Below are positions 37,217-46,316 of a stretch of 64,000 nucleotides of DNA, piece after piece; the first letter of the stretch is position 1, and the number at the start of each line of letters is the position of its first letter. This stretch comes from Methylotenera sp. Its GTDB lineage: Bacteria; Pseudomonadota; Gammaproteobacteria; Burkholderiales; Methylophilaceae. A model generated the notes under the pieces. That model was not told where the DNA came from. It searched no databases and saw nothing but the letters and a program-made list of their open reading frames with translations. The stretch lies in contig NZ_JAUXOY010000027.1 of assembly GCF_030684185.1 (NCBI RefSeq), forward strand, positions 62,001 to 126,000. The letters run 5' to 3'. The position numbers were made by a program, and so were the translations under genes.

Positions 37217-39370
37217 ATGGCAACTGCAATCACTCCCCGTAAAATTCTTGTCACTTCAGCACTTCCATATGCCAACGGCAGCATCCACTTAGGCCATCTG
37301 GTGGAATATATTCAAACGGATATTTGGGTGCGCTTTCAAAAGATGCAGGGTAATACCGTGCATTATGTATGTGCGGATGATACGCACGGCACGCCGATTA
37401 TGCTGCGCGCCGAGAAAGAGGGCATTACACCGGAAGCTTTGATTGAAGCTGTGCACAAAGAACATTTTGCGGATTTTAATGAGTTCTTGGTTGAATTCGA
37501 TAATTACTATTCAACCAATGCGCCTGAGAATAAAGTGCTTTCCCAAGGTATTTATAAGAAATTAAAAGCTAACGGTAAAATCGCTACAAAAACGATAGAG
37601 CAGTTTTATGATCCAGTGAAAAACATGTTCTTACCTGACCGCTTTATTAAGGGCGAATGCCCAAAATGTCATGCCAAAGACCAGTATGGTGATTCATGTG
37701 AAGTATGCGGCGCAACTTATAACCCGACTGAACTGATTAATGCTTATTCGGCTGTTTCAGGCGCAGCACCAGTGCGAAAAGAAACAGAACATTATTTTTT
37801 CAAACTTTCAGAATGTGAGCAATTTCTAAAAGATTGGACACGCTCAGGTACCTTGCAGGGAGAAGCGGCCAATAAAATGGGCGAGTGGTTTGAAAATGGC
37901 CTTAATGACTGGGATATTTCGCGTGATGCACCTTATTTTGGCTTTGAGATTCCTGATGCACCAGGTAAGTATTTCTATGTATGGCTAGATGCGCCTATAG
38001 GCTATATGGCAAGCTTTAAAAAGCTTTGCCAAGACCAAGGTTTGGACTTTGACGAATATTGGGGGCAAGACAGTAAAACTGAGCTTTACCACTTTATCGG
38101 TAAAGATATTTTATATTTCCATGCCTTGTTTTGGCCTGCAACATTAGAGTTTTCTGGTTACCGTAAACCGACACAAATATTCGCTCATGGCTTTTTAACC
38201 GTGAACGGCGAAAAAATGAGTAAATCTCGCGGCACGTTTATAACGGCACGCAGCTACTTAGACCATATTAAAAACCCAGAATATTTGCGTTATTACTACG
38301 CGGCAAAACTCAATAGCACGATGGAAGACATCGACCTGAATTTAGAAGACTTTATCGCGCGGGTGAATAGCGACTTGGTCGGAAAATACATCAATATCGC
38401 CAGTCGTACGGCGGGATTTATCTCTAAAAAGTTCGGGGGAAAACTGAGTGATAGATCAATTAGTGTAAATTCATATTTGACTTTACGGTTGCCACTCGAT
38501 TCTCCAGTGCTTGTTAAATATCCTGATATGGGAAAAAAACAACCAATCGAGTTCATTGAGCGAATTCAAAACTCAGCTTCTCGAATAAGTGAATTATATG
38601 AATCAAGGGAATTTAATAAAGCTGTTCGACTGATTATGGAATTGGTGGATGTGGTAAATGATTATGTCGATGATGTTAAGCCTTGGGAGACAGCTAAGTA
38701 TCAGCAGTTAGATACAATAACTCATTGGAATTGCTCTGTCATTTTGAATGCATTTAGACTTATTTCTATTTATTTAAAACCAATACTCCCAAGAATTGCT
38801 TATCAGGTTGAAGGTATGCTAAATATTCAGCCACTAAAATGGAGCGACTCAGAGAACTTGCTTTCTGTAAGACATGAAGTTTTTGCTTATAAGCATTTAA
38901 TATCACGCATTGAAGCAAAACAAATTGAAGCCATGACCGAAGCCAATAAAGAAAATTTAACTGCAACACCGCAGCCGCACTCAGAGCAACGCCACGCGGC
39001 GCATCAGCAAAATGAGGCTAAGGCTGAAACAGCCGAAGCTGAATATATCAGCATTGACGACTTCACCAAGGTGGATTTACGTATTGCTAAAATCGTCAAT
39101 GCTGAGCATGTGGAAGGCGCTGAGAAGCTTCTCAAACTCACACTTGATATTGGTGAAGAAGAACCACGTCAAGTATTTGCAGGCATTAAATCAGCTTATG
39201 ACCCTGAAACGCTTAAAGGCCGATTAACTGTGATGGTAGCGAATTTAGCACCACGTAAAATGAAGTTTGGTATGAGCGAGGGTATGGTGCTAGCAGCAAG
39301 TGATGAGAATGGTGGGCCGTTTATTCTTAGTCCAGACGCAGGTGCGCAGTTAGGTATGCGTGTGAAATAG
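37217..39370 (+). CDS. metG: Methionyl-tRNA synthetase, with a mosaic central block
   Basis: Class I synthetase of 717 residues charging tRNA-Met. The HIGH-type motif is SIHLGH (21-26). The zinc knuckle has CPKC and CEVC pairs (about 151-172), KMSKS is present as KMSKSRGTF, and the C-terminal EMAP/Trbp111 tRNA-binding domain starts near residue 615. All key motifs are intact. The anticodon-binding domain between about 38440 and 38890 uses AGA, AGG, CGA and CGG for all nine arginines, while the flanks use CGT/CGC almost exclusively. This suggests replacement by recombination with a distant metG, with reading frame and function preserved. Confidence 0.96.
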   Translation: MATAITPRKILVTSALPYANGSIHLGHLVEYIQTDIWVRFQKMQGNTVHYVCADDTHGTPIMLRAEKEGITPEALIEAVHKEHFADFNEFLVEFDNYYSTNAPENKVLSQGIYKKLKANGKIATKTIEQFYDPVKNMFLPDRFIKGECPKCHAKDQYGDSCEVCGATYNPTELINAYSAVSGAAPVRKETEHYFFKLSECEQFLKDWTRSGTLQGEAANKMGEWFENGLNDWDISRDAPYFGFEIPDAPGKYFYVWLDAPIGYMASFKKLCQDQGLDFDEYWGQDSKTELYHFIGKDILYFHALFWPATLEFSGYRKPTQIFAHGFLTVNGEKMSKSRGTFITARSYLDHIKNPEYLRYYYAAKLNSTMEDIDLNLEDFIARVNSDLVGKYINIASRTAGFISKKFGGKLSDRSISVNSYLTLRLPLDSPVLVKYPDMGKKQPIEFIERIQNSASRISELYESREFNKAVRLIMELVDVVNDYVDDVKPWETAKYQQLDTITHWNCSVILNAFRLISIYLKPILPRIAYQVEGMLNIQPLKWSDSENLLSVRHEVFAYKHLISRIEAKQIEAMTEANKENLTATPQPHSEQRHAAHQQNEAKAETAEAEYISIDDFTKVDLRIAKIVNAEHVEGAEKLLKLTLDIGEEEPRQVFAGIKSAYDPETLKGRLTVMVANLAPRKMKFGMSEGMVLAASDENGGPFILSPDAGAQLGMRVK

Positions 39371-39498
39371 TGTTGTGATGTACCAAGTTTTAGTTGTGGG
39401 AAAATATCACACAAGGAATATTTAAAATTGTGTGCTTAAATTCCTAGACTAACATTTAAAGTGCAAGTCACTATTTTGTGTAAGGAAAGGAAACTGTA

Positions 39499-39978
39499 AT
39501 GAAATTTATCAATGTTCAATTATTAGCGATTCTGTTATTTTCTGGCCATGTAATGGCAAATGATAGTAATGTTAAAACAATATTAGGTGGTGGCTTAGGT
39601 GCTGCAGCGGGTACTGCAATTGGTGGTGTGGTTGGCGGAAGCACAGGAGAAGTTGTTGGTGGTGCGGTTGGCGGCGGGCTTGGCGGCGCAGTAACTACTA
39701 AAGGAGAAGGCCAGACAGGAGCAGTAATTGGCGGTGCCGTTGGTGGTGGTGGCGGTGCTTATATAGGCCGTAAGGTGAGTGGCAGTAAAACAGGCGCAAT
39801 CATTGGCGCAGGCGCAGGTGGGGCAGGCGGGGCTGTAATAGGTAAAGTGATTGCGGAACCAGAGAAGAGTTCAGGTAATAATTACAGCAATCAAGAATAT
39901 AAGAAACATAAAAAACATAAGCGTAATCATAAAAACGGGTACGCTTATGGACATGACAAACATCATCACGACCATTAA
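39499..39978 (+). CDS. Glycine-zipper outer-membrane/periplasmic protein with His/Lys-rich tail
   Basis: 159 residues: signal peptide (cleavage near VMA, residue 20), then about 90 residues of glycine-zipper repeats (repeated GGAVGGG and GAIIGAGAGG patterns) typical of YMGG/Rick_17kDa-like membrane-inserting segments. The C-terminal tail of about 35 residues is dominated by Lys and His, ending HDKHHHDH. The tail could bind metals or nucleic acid/lipopolysaccharide; function unknown. AAGGAAAGG precedes the ATG. A strong intrinsic terminator follows. It is a single-gene unit between metG and the minus-strand HhH gene. Confidence 0.8.
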   Translation: MKFINVQLLAILLFSGHVMANDSNVKTILGGGLGAAAGTAIGGVVGGSTGEVVGGAVGGGLGGAVTTKGEGQTGAVIGGAVGGGGGAYIGRKVSGSKTGAIIGAGAGGAGGAVIGKVIAEPEKSSGNNYSNQEYKKHKKHKRNHKNGYAYGHDKHHHDH

Positions 39979-39995
39979 TAAAACGAGTATCTTTA

Positions 39996-40022
39996 AAAAA
40001 ACCCGCGAAAGCGGGTTTTTTA
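39996..40022 (+). terminator. Intrinsic terminator of the glycine-zipper gene
   Basis: A stem ACCCGC / GCGGGT (40001-40006, 40011-40016) with a GAAA tetraloop, extended by A/T pairs and followed by TTTTT. It is 20-40 bp after the stop. Confidence 0.9.
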
Positions 40023-40137
40023 TTTAGAGCAGTCTACTAAGTATAAATATGGTTAGATTTTAAGCAAGTTTAGCGATAACTTTCATTGCTATTCAATGTT
40101 ACCGTAAATCTGTTTTCGAATTCAGAAATAATGAGAA

Positions 40138-40662
40138 TTACTGGGTTTTTGCTTTTGCATCGGCGGCCTTTTTAGCCGCTTTCTTTTCTTCAGCAGCAGC
40201 TTTTTTAGCTGCTTTTTTCTCATCGGCAGCAGCTTTTTTAGCCGCTTTTTCAGTATCTTCTACTTTTGCTGTTGATTTAGCTTCTTTAGTTGCTTTTTCA
40301 GCCTTAGCCGGTTTTTCAGCCGGTGTAGTCGCTACCGGTGCGGCTTTAGTTTCTTTTTTTTCTTTAACTGGCTTGGTCTCTTTAGCTGTTTTAGCAACGG
40401 CAGTAGTGGTGCCGCTTACTGAAACATCTTTACGTACATTTTGTAATGTCACAGGACCAACACCGTCTACTTTTTCGAGATCATCAACAGATTTGAACGC
40501 GCCATTTTTTTTGCGATAATCAATAATCGCCTGAGCTTTCACCGGGCCAATACCATCTAAACTTTCAAGTTCAGCCTGTGTTGCAGTGTTGATGTTTACG
40601 CCAGCAAGTGCGCTAAGACTAAAGCTTAAAAAGGTAACTAATGCTAACAACATTTTTTTCAT
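40138..40662 (-). CDS. Secreted helix-hairpin-helix (ComEA-like) protein with Lys/Ala-rich repeat tail
   Basis: 174 residues. A signal peptide ends near ALA-GV (residue 20). A ComEA-type double helix-hairpin-helix follows (about 22-82; LDGIGPVKAQAIIDY and VDGVGPVTLQNV), a non-specific DNA-binding module. The rest is low-complexity and basic, ending in three imperfect 11-residue repeats of the EKKAAKKAAA type, like histone H1 tails. ComEA proteins bind incoming DNA in natural transformation; small ComEA-like proteins without other com genes are common, so the role is uncertain. GGAG precedes ATG 40662. Confidence 0.85.
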   Translation of the reverse strand: MKKMLLALVTFLSFSLSALAGVNINTATQAELESLDGIGPVKAQAIIDYRKKNGAFKSVDDLEKVDGVGPVTLQNVRKDVSVSGTTTAVAKTAKETKPVKEKKETKAAPVATTPAEKPAKAEKATKEAKSTAKVEDTEKAAKKAAADEKKAAKKAAAEEKKAAKKAADAKAKTQ

Positions 40663-40822
40663 TTTTGTTTCTCCATGGTGTAAAAATCAAGTTATAAAAA
40701 ATCAAGCGTAAATAAAGTATTATTCAATAAAATTGAACTACTGCATCAATCATAACTTAAAAAGTATAAATGATACAAATGGCTGCAATGTTAAATTACA
40801 TGATGCCATAGCAAAGCTTACA

Positions 40823-41563
40823 CTAATCTAACGTTGATAAATGAACGCATTCATTATGAATTGCTTCCAGCGCTTTAAGCGGCTTATTTGCCTGCGTAAT
40901 CGGCCTGCCTATGACTAAATAGCTAGCCCCATTCCTTAGCGCATCTGCAGGAGTAACAACGCGAGATTGATCGTCTTGGCTGACATTCGCAGGACGTATA
41001 CCTGGGGTAACTAAACAAAAATCGTTGCCTAACTTTGAGCGCAAAATTTTAGTTTCAAGTGCTGAACAAACTACACCATCTAATCCGGCCTGCTTAGTGA
41101 GCATTGCAAGGTTGAGAACGTGTGTGGCTAAGTCCGTGTGTACTCCTATTTGATTTAAACCAGCCTGGTTCATGCTGGTAAGCACAGTAACAGCAATTAA
41201 AAAAGGTTTATTTTCATTGCTCTGCACAGCCTGCTGAGCAGCCTGCATCATATCAAGCCCACCACTAGCGTGTACATTGAGCATCCATACGCCTAAGTTG
41301 CTGGCAGCGGTGCAAGCTTTTGCTACGGTGTTTGGAATATCATGAAATTTTAAATCTAAAAATACACCAAAGTTTGAACGGGCTAATTCTGTCACAAATT
41401 GTGGACCTGCTGCAGTAAAAAGTTCTTTACCCACTTTTAGTCGGCAAAGTGCGGGATCAAGTTGATTGACTAATTTGAGCGCACTAGCTGCATCCTGGTA
41501 GTCTAGGGCAACAATAATTTTAGGGTCATTGTTGTAGGGTGTTTGTTGGTTAGAAATTTTCAT
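40823..41563 (-). CDS. pyrF: Orotidine 5'-phosphate decarboxylase
   Basis: Converts OMP to UMP, the last step of de novo pyrimidine synthesis. The 246-residue TIM barrel has the catalytic Lys-Asp array in [16 protein letters not shown] and the phosphate-binding C-terminal YLVIGRPIT. The start [14 protein letters not shown] is typical. It is 44 bp downstream of lapB on the same strand, the same lapB-pyrF order as in E. coli. Confidence 0.97.
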   Translation of the reverse strand: MKISNQQTPYNNDPKIIVALDYQDAASALKLVNQLDPALCRLKVGKELFTAAGPQFVTELARSNFGVFLDLKFHDIPNTVAKACTAASNLGVWMLNVHASGGLDMMQAAQQAVQSNENKPFLIAVTVLTSMNQAGLNQIGVHTDLATHVLNLAMLTKQAGLDGVVCSALETKILRSKLGNDFCLVTPGIRPANVSQDDQSRVVTPADALRNGASYLVIGRPITQANKPLKALEAIHNECVHLSTLD

Positions 41564-41607
41564 TTATTTAACGTGATTTATTTGTAGTTTATTAGTTGAT
41601 ATATATT

Positions 41608-42795
41608 TCAAACAGTTGTGGGTTCAGGCGGTAATGCTTCCCATGCATTACAAGCCGGACATTGCCAGTGATGGTATTTAGCCTTGAAACCGCAATGTTC
41701 GCAATAATAGGCAGTTTTATTGCCTATAGCATGACGAACAGCTTGTTGCATTAGCTGAGTGTCTTGTGGGTTCGAATATTGCTGATTTGAACTTTGCTGA
41801 TTATTAGTTTCTACAATAGCCCTAGCCTGAAGTAATTGGTCTAGAGTATTTAAGCTAGGTTTTTTAATAAGTTCATTACGCGCTAATTTTGCAGCACTTT
41901 CAGCACCTTCTTCAGCCAAAGTTGCTTCGTAAAGTACATTAAGTAATGACGATAGTTTGTATACTTGCAGATAGGTTTGCAACAAATGTAAGCCCTCCGT
42001 TGTTTGATGGAGGGCGCGATAACTATTAAGTAGCTTTGGCGCAATTAAACCTAGATATTCAGGTTTTTGGAATTCGATACGTTTCCAAGTAGAGATAGCT
42101 TCTTTATGTGCACCAGCTTCTGCTTCAAGATCTCCTAATAGAACATTGGCACGCACGCAGTTTTTATTGGCATTTAAGGCCTGATCCAGTTCAAATCTGG
42201 CAGTATGTGTATCATTGGCAAGTTTAGATTTAACTGCCATTTCGCAGTAATAGTGGGATATTTCAATTCGAAATGGAACGCCGGAAAGCCTTTCCAGTTC
42301 AGTGGCGGCTTTGATAGCGCGCTCCCACTCTCGTTCTCTTACGTAAATTTCAAGTAAAGCACGCAGGGCGGGCTGGCGATATCGGTCGTCATCAAGCGAT
42401 TCAAAGAGTTCTTCTGCTCGGTCAAGTAAGCCAGCTTTTAAATAATCTTGAGCAAGTTCAGCGGTAACGGCTAATTTTTGCTGCGGTTCAAGTTCTTTTT
42501 TTTCAAGTAAATTGAGGTGTAAATGAATTGCACGGTCTACTTCACCACGTTTTCTGAAAAGACTGCCTAATGCAAAGTGAAGTTCAAGTGAGTCAGTATT
42601 GGCCTGCACGGCTTCACTAAAGGCTTCAATAGCTTTATCTTGTTGATTTGTGATGAGGAAATTTAAGCCTTTAAAATAGGCGGCAGGTAAAGCGGTAGAT
42701 TCGGCTAGCAGTTGTTTGAGATCTACCCGAGCAGCGAGCCAACCTAAGCTAAAAAATAACGGTAGTGCTAATAACCACCAAAATTCAAATTCCAT
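41608..42795 (-). CDS. lapB: LapB, lipopolysaccharide assembly TPR protein
   Basis: Inner-membrane-anchored regulator of LPS synthesis, which in E. coli directs FtsH-mediated turnover of LpxC. 395 residues: an N-terminal membrane helix (FWWLLALPLFFSLGWLAA), a long run of TPR repeats, and a C-terminal rubredoxin-like zinc domain with two CxxC pairs (YCEHCGFKAK and CPACNAWE). The usual upstream partner lapA is absent: ihfB ends in a terminator and only about 150 noncoding bases precede lapB. Confidence 0.94.
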   Translation of the reverse strand: MEFEFWWLLALPLFFSLGWLAARVDLKQLLAESTALPAAYFKGLNFLITNQQDKAIEAFSEAVQANTDSLELHFALGSLFRKRGEVDRAIHLHLNLLEKKELEPQQKLAVTAELAQDYLKAGLLDRAEELFESLDDDRYRQPALRALLEIYVREREWERAIKAATELERLSGVPFRIEISHYYCEMAVKSKLANDTHTARFELDQALNANKNCVRANVLLGDLEAEAGAHKEAISTWKRIEFQKPEYLGLIAPKLLNSYRALHQTTEGLHLLQTYLQVYKLSSLLNVLYEATLAEEGAESAAKLARNELIKKPSLNTLDQLLQARAIVETNNQQSSNQQYSNPQDTQLMQQAVRHAIGNKTAYYCEHCGFKAKYHHWQCPACNAWEALPPEPTTV

Positions 42796-43032
42796 GCGGC
42801 TTCACTTTTATTGATATTTTGTTGTATAGATTATTAAATTGGCATATGCCAGTTTTCTGTATATGGTTTAAGTTTTGCATAAGTGTAATTTTAGCTTAAA
42901 TTAATCAATAAGGTTGATTTAAGCTTTTGATGTTGATGGAAGGCAATAAAAAAACGGCAGCTTGAAGCTGCCGTTTTTATCTTTTAAAACACTAGAACTT
43001 AAACTATTATAGTATTGGACTCTGCATAAAGC
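42796..43032. other. lapB / ihfB intergenic region (no lapA)
   Basis: 237 bp without any credible ORF. It contains the ihfB terminator and presumably the lapB promoter. In many proteobacteria lapA sits here; no remnant is recognisable. Confidence 0.5.
42948..42977 (-). terminator. Intrinsic terminator after ihfB
   Basis: An 11-bp perfect stem (AAAACGGCAGC / GCTGCCGTTTT, TTGAA loop, 42951-42977). On the minus strand it ends in TTTTTTT. It is about 55 bp beyond the ihfB stop. Confidence 0.9.
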
Positions 43033-43314
43033 TTAACCCAAATCCACACGTTCACGTAACTCTTTACCAGCTTTAAAATGCGGTACATGTTTTTCTGGAA
43101 CTTGTACTTTACTGCCGGTTTTAGGATTGCGACCTAAGCGTGGAGGACGATAATTTAAGCTAAAGCTACCAAAGCCTCGTATCTCAATGCGCTCGCCAGT
43201 AGCTAGGTTATCAGACATCGCGTCTAGAATCGCCTTTACCGATAGCTCAGCATCCTTCACAACTAGCTGCGGAAAACGCTCTGCAAGCAAGGTGATTAGT
43301 TCAGATTTAGTCAT
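43033..43314 (-). CDS. ihfB: Integration host factor subunit beta
   Basis: 93-residue HU/IHF-family DNA-bending protein. The start [15 protein letters not shown] is the IHF-beta signature, and the DNA-intercalating arm is RNPKTGSKV with the key proline. It forms a heterodimer with IhfA and shapes DNA for recombination, replication and sigma-54 promoters. It lies 62 bp after rpsA, the conserved rpsA-ihfB order, and ends in a strong terminator. Confidence 0.96.
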   Translation of the reverse strand: MTKSELITLLAERFPQLVVKDAELSVKAILDAMSDNLATGERIEIRGFGSFSLNYRPPRLGRNPKTGSKVQVPEKHVPHFKAGKELRERVDLG

Positions 43315-43376
43315 GCTTATGTGCTTTCATTTCATCTGCGTTCATTTAAGGTACCTTTATCTTGTCGCTAGTTAGC

Positions 43377-44897
43377 TTATTTCTTGCTGTCTAATTTAGC
43401 TTTTAGTAAAGCACCAAGGTTGGTTGTACCAGCAGCTGCGCCATCATCCGGAACTTTTGCAGCTTCTTTGGTTTTAGCAGATTTAGCTTTAGGTTTAACT
43501 TCAGCTTTATCATCTGTTGCAGCAGTTGCGCCTGAAGGGTCAGCAGAAAGTTGTTTAACGCCTAGTGAAATACGCTCTTTTTCTACATCGATAGCCAAGA
43601 TAACTGCTTGTAGCTCATCACCTTTTTTGAAGTTGCGAATAGCTTCTTCGCCAGTTTGTGACCATGATAGATCTGACAAGTGAACTAAACCGTCGATACC
43701 GCCTGGCAAGCCAATGAATACGCCAAAGTCTGTGATAGATTTGATTTGACCTGAAACGATATCACCTTTGTGATGCGTTGCAGAGAAGTCATCCCATGGG
43801 TTGGCTTTACATTGTTTCATACCCAATGATAGACGACGACGCGCTTCGTCAATTTCAAGAATCATCACTTCAACTTCGTCGCCTAATTGAGCGATTTTGC
43901 CTGGATGAATGTTTTTGTTAGTCCAATCCATTTCAGAAACGTGAACTAAACCTTCGATACCTGGTTCGATTTCAACGAACGCACCGTAATCAGTCAAGTT
44001 TGAAACTTTACCGAATAGGCGAGTGCTTACTGGATAACGGCGTGTCAATGCAACCCATGGATCGTCGCCTAATTGCTTGATACCTAATGAAACACGGTTT
44101 TTCTCTTGATCGAATTTTAAGATTTTAGCTTCAACTTCTTCACCTACTGTTAAGACTTCAGATGGGTGTTTTACACGACGCCATGCCAAGTCTGTAATGT
44201 GTAGTAAACCATCAATGCCACCTAAATCAACGAAAGCACCGTAGTCTGTAATATTTTTAACGATACCTTTAACAACTGATCCTTCAGCTAATGTACCCAT
44301 TAGCGCTTCACGGTCTGCACCAGCACTAACTTCCATTACTGCGCGACGAGATACAACGATGTTGTTACGCTTACGATCGATTTTGATTACTTTTAAGTCA
44401 CACTCTTTGTTTTCAAATGGTGTGGTGTCTTTTACAGGACGTACATCGACTAATGAGCCTGGTAAGAAAGCCATGATGCCGTTTACAGATACGCGTAAAC
44501 CGCCTTTAACTTTACCGCTGACGAAACCTTTGATGATGCGGCCTTCGTTCATTGCATCTTCTAAATCTAACCATGTTTCCATGCGTTTAGCTTTTTCACG
44601 TGAAAGCAATGTTGAACCGAAACCATCTTCCAGTTTTTCGATTAACACTTTTACGAAGTCGCCAACTTGAACTTCAATTTCGCCTTGAGCGTTTTTGAAT
44701 TCTTCAGCAGCAATTACGCTTTCTGATTTTAGACCAGCATTAACAATCACGTGATCTTGGTCAACTGAGATAACCTCAGCGGTGATCACTTCACCAGAAC
44801 GCATTTCTTGGTGAGCTAAGCTTTCTTCAAAAAGCGCAGCAAAAGATTCCATGCCTGATGATGAAGCAGAAGTAGTAGATTTAGAAGTAGAAGCCAT
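43377..44897 (-). CDS. rpsA: 30S ribosomal protein S1
   Basis: 506-residue mRNA-binding S1 protein with six S1 (OB-fold) repeats starting near residues 37, 120, 205, 290, 377 and 463 at shrinking similarity. [20 protein letters not shown] is a typical repeat core. The C-terminus is Lys/Ala/Asp-rich. ATG 44897 is followed by a Ser/Thr-rich leader before [12 protein letters not shown], where many S1 proteins begin, so the later Met (residue 16) is an alternative. No good Shine-Dalgarno lies before ATG 44897, and a hairpin with T-run is just upstream, as expected for an autogenously controlled S1 gene. Confidence 0.95.
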   Translation of the reverse strand: MASTSKSTTSASSSGMESFAALFEESLAHQEMRSGEVITAEVISVDQDHVIVNAGLKSESVIAAEEFKNAQGEIEVQVGDFVKVLIEKLEDGFGSTLLSREKAKRMETWLDLEDAMNEGRIIKGFVSGKVKGGLRVSVNGIMAFLPGSLVDVRPVKDTTPFENKECDLKVIKIDRKRNNIVVSRRAVMEVSAGADREALMGTLAEGSVVKGIVKNITDYGAFVDLGGIDGLLHITDLAWRRVKHPSEVLTVGEEVEAKILKFDQEKNRVSLGIKQLGDDPWVALTRRYPVSTRLFGKVSNLTDYGAFVEIEPGIEGLVHVSEMDWTNKNIHPGKIAQLGDEVEVMILEIDEARRRLSLGMKQCKANPWDDFSATHHKGDIVSGQIKSITDFGVFIGLPGGIDGLVHLSDLSWSQTGEEAIRNFKKGDELQAVILAIDVEKERISLGVKQLSADPSGATAATDDKAEVKPKAKSAKTKEAAKVPDDGAAAGTTNLGALLKAKLDSKK

Positions 44898-44911
44898 TAA
44901 ATAAAATTACC

Positions 44912-44938
44912 TAAAAAATAATCCCACCTAGCAGTGGG
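44912..44938 (-). promoter_or_regulatory. rpsA leader hairpin followed by T-run (attenuator-like)
   Basis: On the minus strand a CCCAC / GTGGG stem with a six-base loop (44923-44938) is followed by ATTATTTTTT, about 15-25 bases before the rpsA ATG. It may be the cmk terminator or an rpsA leader element used in S1 feedback. Stem is short, so moderate confidence. Confidence 0.45.
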
Positions 44939-45035
44939 GTGATTAAAAAACTGCGAATCAATGTAATACGCAGGCGAAAAATTCTTAAAAATTACAAAGA
45001 ATAGAATTATAACTAAAACATTGAAAAATAAAAGA

Positions 45036-45731
45036 CTATTTGCTAATTTTCTGTTGAAAATTATATAAAACATTATCAACAGCAGCTGAAATGCTTAAAT
45101 TATCTGTTTCTAGCAAAATAGCATCATCGGCCAAGGTAAGCGGGGCGCTTGCTCTGTTCTTATCGCGTGCATCTCGTTCTAGCAAGTCTTGCAGAATACT
45201 ACCGTAAGTGTTGCTGAAATCTAGGGAGACTTGGTTTTTTGCTAATAATTGCTGATATCTTCGTTGAGCGCGAGTCTCAGTCTTCGCGGTAAGAAATATT
45301 TTCAGCTCGGCGTTAGGAAAAACTACTGTACCCATATCGCGACCATCTGCTACCAAGCCGGGCGCTCGGCAAAAGCCATGTTGCATATCTAACAAGGCGG
45401 CACGTAATGGCGCATGTACCGCGACTTGCGAAGCACCTTTGCCTATGGCTTCGGTGCGAATCTCATTTGAGATATCTGTATTATTCAGAAAAACCTGTTC
45501 ATTGATAAACTCAATGATTAGTGTTTTTGCGCATTCAGTCACGGCTATGGCGTCATCCCAAGCGATGTTTCTTTGTTGCGTTGCCCATGCAACTATTCTA
45601 TACAATGCGCCTGAATCTAAATAATGAAAGCCAAGGCGTGATGCGGCAAGCTGTGCAACTGTGCCTTTACCGGAAGCGGATGGACCGTCGATAGCAATCA
45701 CAGGAATATTATTTTGAATGACATTACTCAT
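45036..45731 (-). CDS. cmk: Cytidylate kinase
   Basis: Phosphorylates CMP and dCMP. 231 residues with P-loop IDGPSASGKGTVA (about 14-26), the substrate-binding DGRDMGTVVFP, and the lid segment RDARDKNRASAPL. It precedes rpsA on the same strand (cmk-rpsA-ihfB, conserved in proteobacteria). ATG 45731 is in the 98-bp divergent gap with the DUF2061 gene. Confidence 0.96.
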   Translation of the reverse strand: MSNVIQNNIPVIAIDGPSASGKGTVAQLAASRLGFHYLDSGALYRIVAWATQQRNIAWDDAIAVTECAKTLIIEFINEQVFLNNTDISNEIRTEAIGKGASQVAVHAPLRAALLDMQHGFCRAPGLVADGRDMGTVVFPNAELKIFLTAKTETRAQRRYQQLLAKNQVSLDFSNTYGSILQDLLERDARDKNRASAPLTLADDAILLETDNLSISAAVDNVLYNFQQKISK

Positions 45732-45829
45732 AAATAAAACTTATTAAATGGTTTTTAATAATCAATTGGATTAAAAGATTGATTAGATAGATGATAGCCA
45801 TATTGAAGTAAGGTTACTGGAGAGACAAC

Positions 45830-46054
45830 ATGGCTAAAACATTTTCATTTGCGATTTTACACTTTACCGTTGCATTTACGGTAGGTTATTTAGTGACGGG
45901 CAGTGTTGTCGTTGGCGGTTTACTTGCGGTGATTGAGCCAGCATGTAATACCGTTATATTTTATTTTCATGAAAAAGCATGGAAGCACTTTGAAGAAACA
46001 AGCCCCGAAACACATGCTAAGACGGTGAGTTTAGGCTGGTTGCATGTGCATTAG
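45830..46054 (+). CDS. DUF2061 family small membrane protein
   Basis: 74-residue protein with two hydrophobic segments (about 6-22 and 24-46) and the conserved family features: GSVVVGGLLAVIEPACNTVIFYFHEKAW. Function unknown; DUF2061 proteins occur alone or fused to sulfur-assimilation enzymes. GGAGAGA ribosome site 8 bases before ATG 45830. It is divergent from cmk and convergent with aroA. Confidence 0.85.
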   Translation: MAKTFSFAILHFTVAFTVGYLVTGSVVVGGLLAVIEPACNTVIFYFHEKAWKHFEETSPETHAKTVSLGWLHVH

Positions 46055-46316
46055 TTAAACAGCACCTAATTCAACTTTCGCACCACAGGCACTCCGATTT
46101 TCTAAGCACTAAAGTGCTTGAAAAGTCGTATGTCGCGATACTGCGTTGCTCACAAAAAAATAATTCCCTACATATCAAATATATGCCGCGTTACAATTTT
46201 TTGTTCGCGCCTTGCCTGGCTTATCGCACCAATATTGCAGCTTTAGCTGCTTAGATTGGTGGAGATGTCCCTTACGGGTAGAAACTTGAATTAAAAGAGA
46301 TGCCCTTAAGTAAAAT
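46055..46316. repeat. Structured noncoding region between DUF2061 gene and aroA
   Basis: 262 bp with no supported ORF but clear dyads. One is AAGCACT / AGTGCTT (46104-46119). The other is a compound hairpin with outer arms CACCAAT / ATTGGTG (46227-46233, 46255-46261) around inner GCAGC-TTTA-GCTGC (46237-46250). GC content is higher than ordinary gaps here. It resembles a dispersed intergenic repeat, but no second copy was seen in the window. Confidence 0.4.

Noticed and set aside
40138-40260. Lys/Ala codon repeats as a possible CRISPR or satellite array
   Set aside because: They are in-frame low-complexity codons of the HhH protein, with no spacers.
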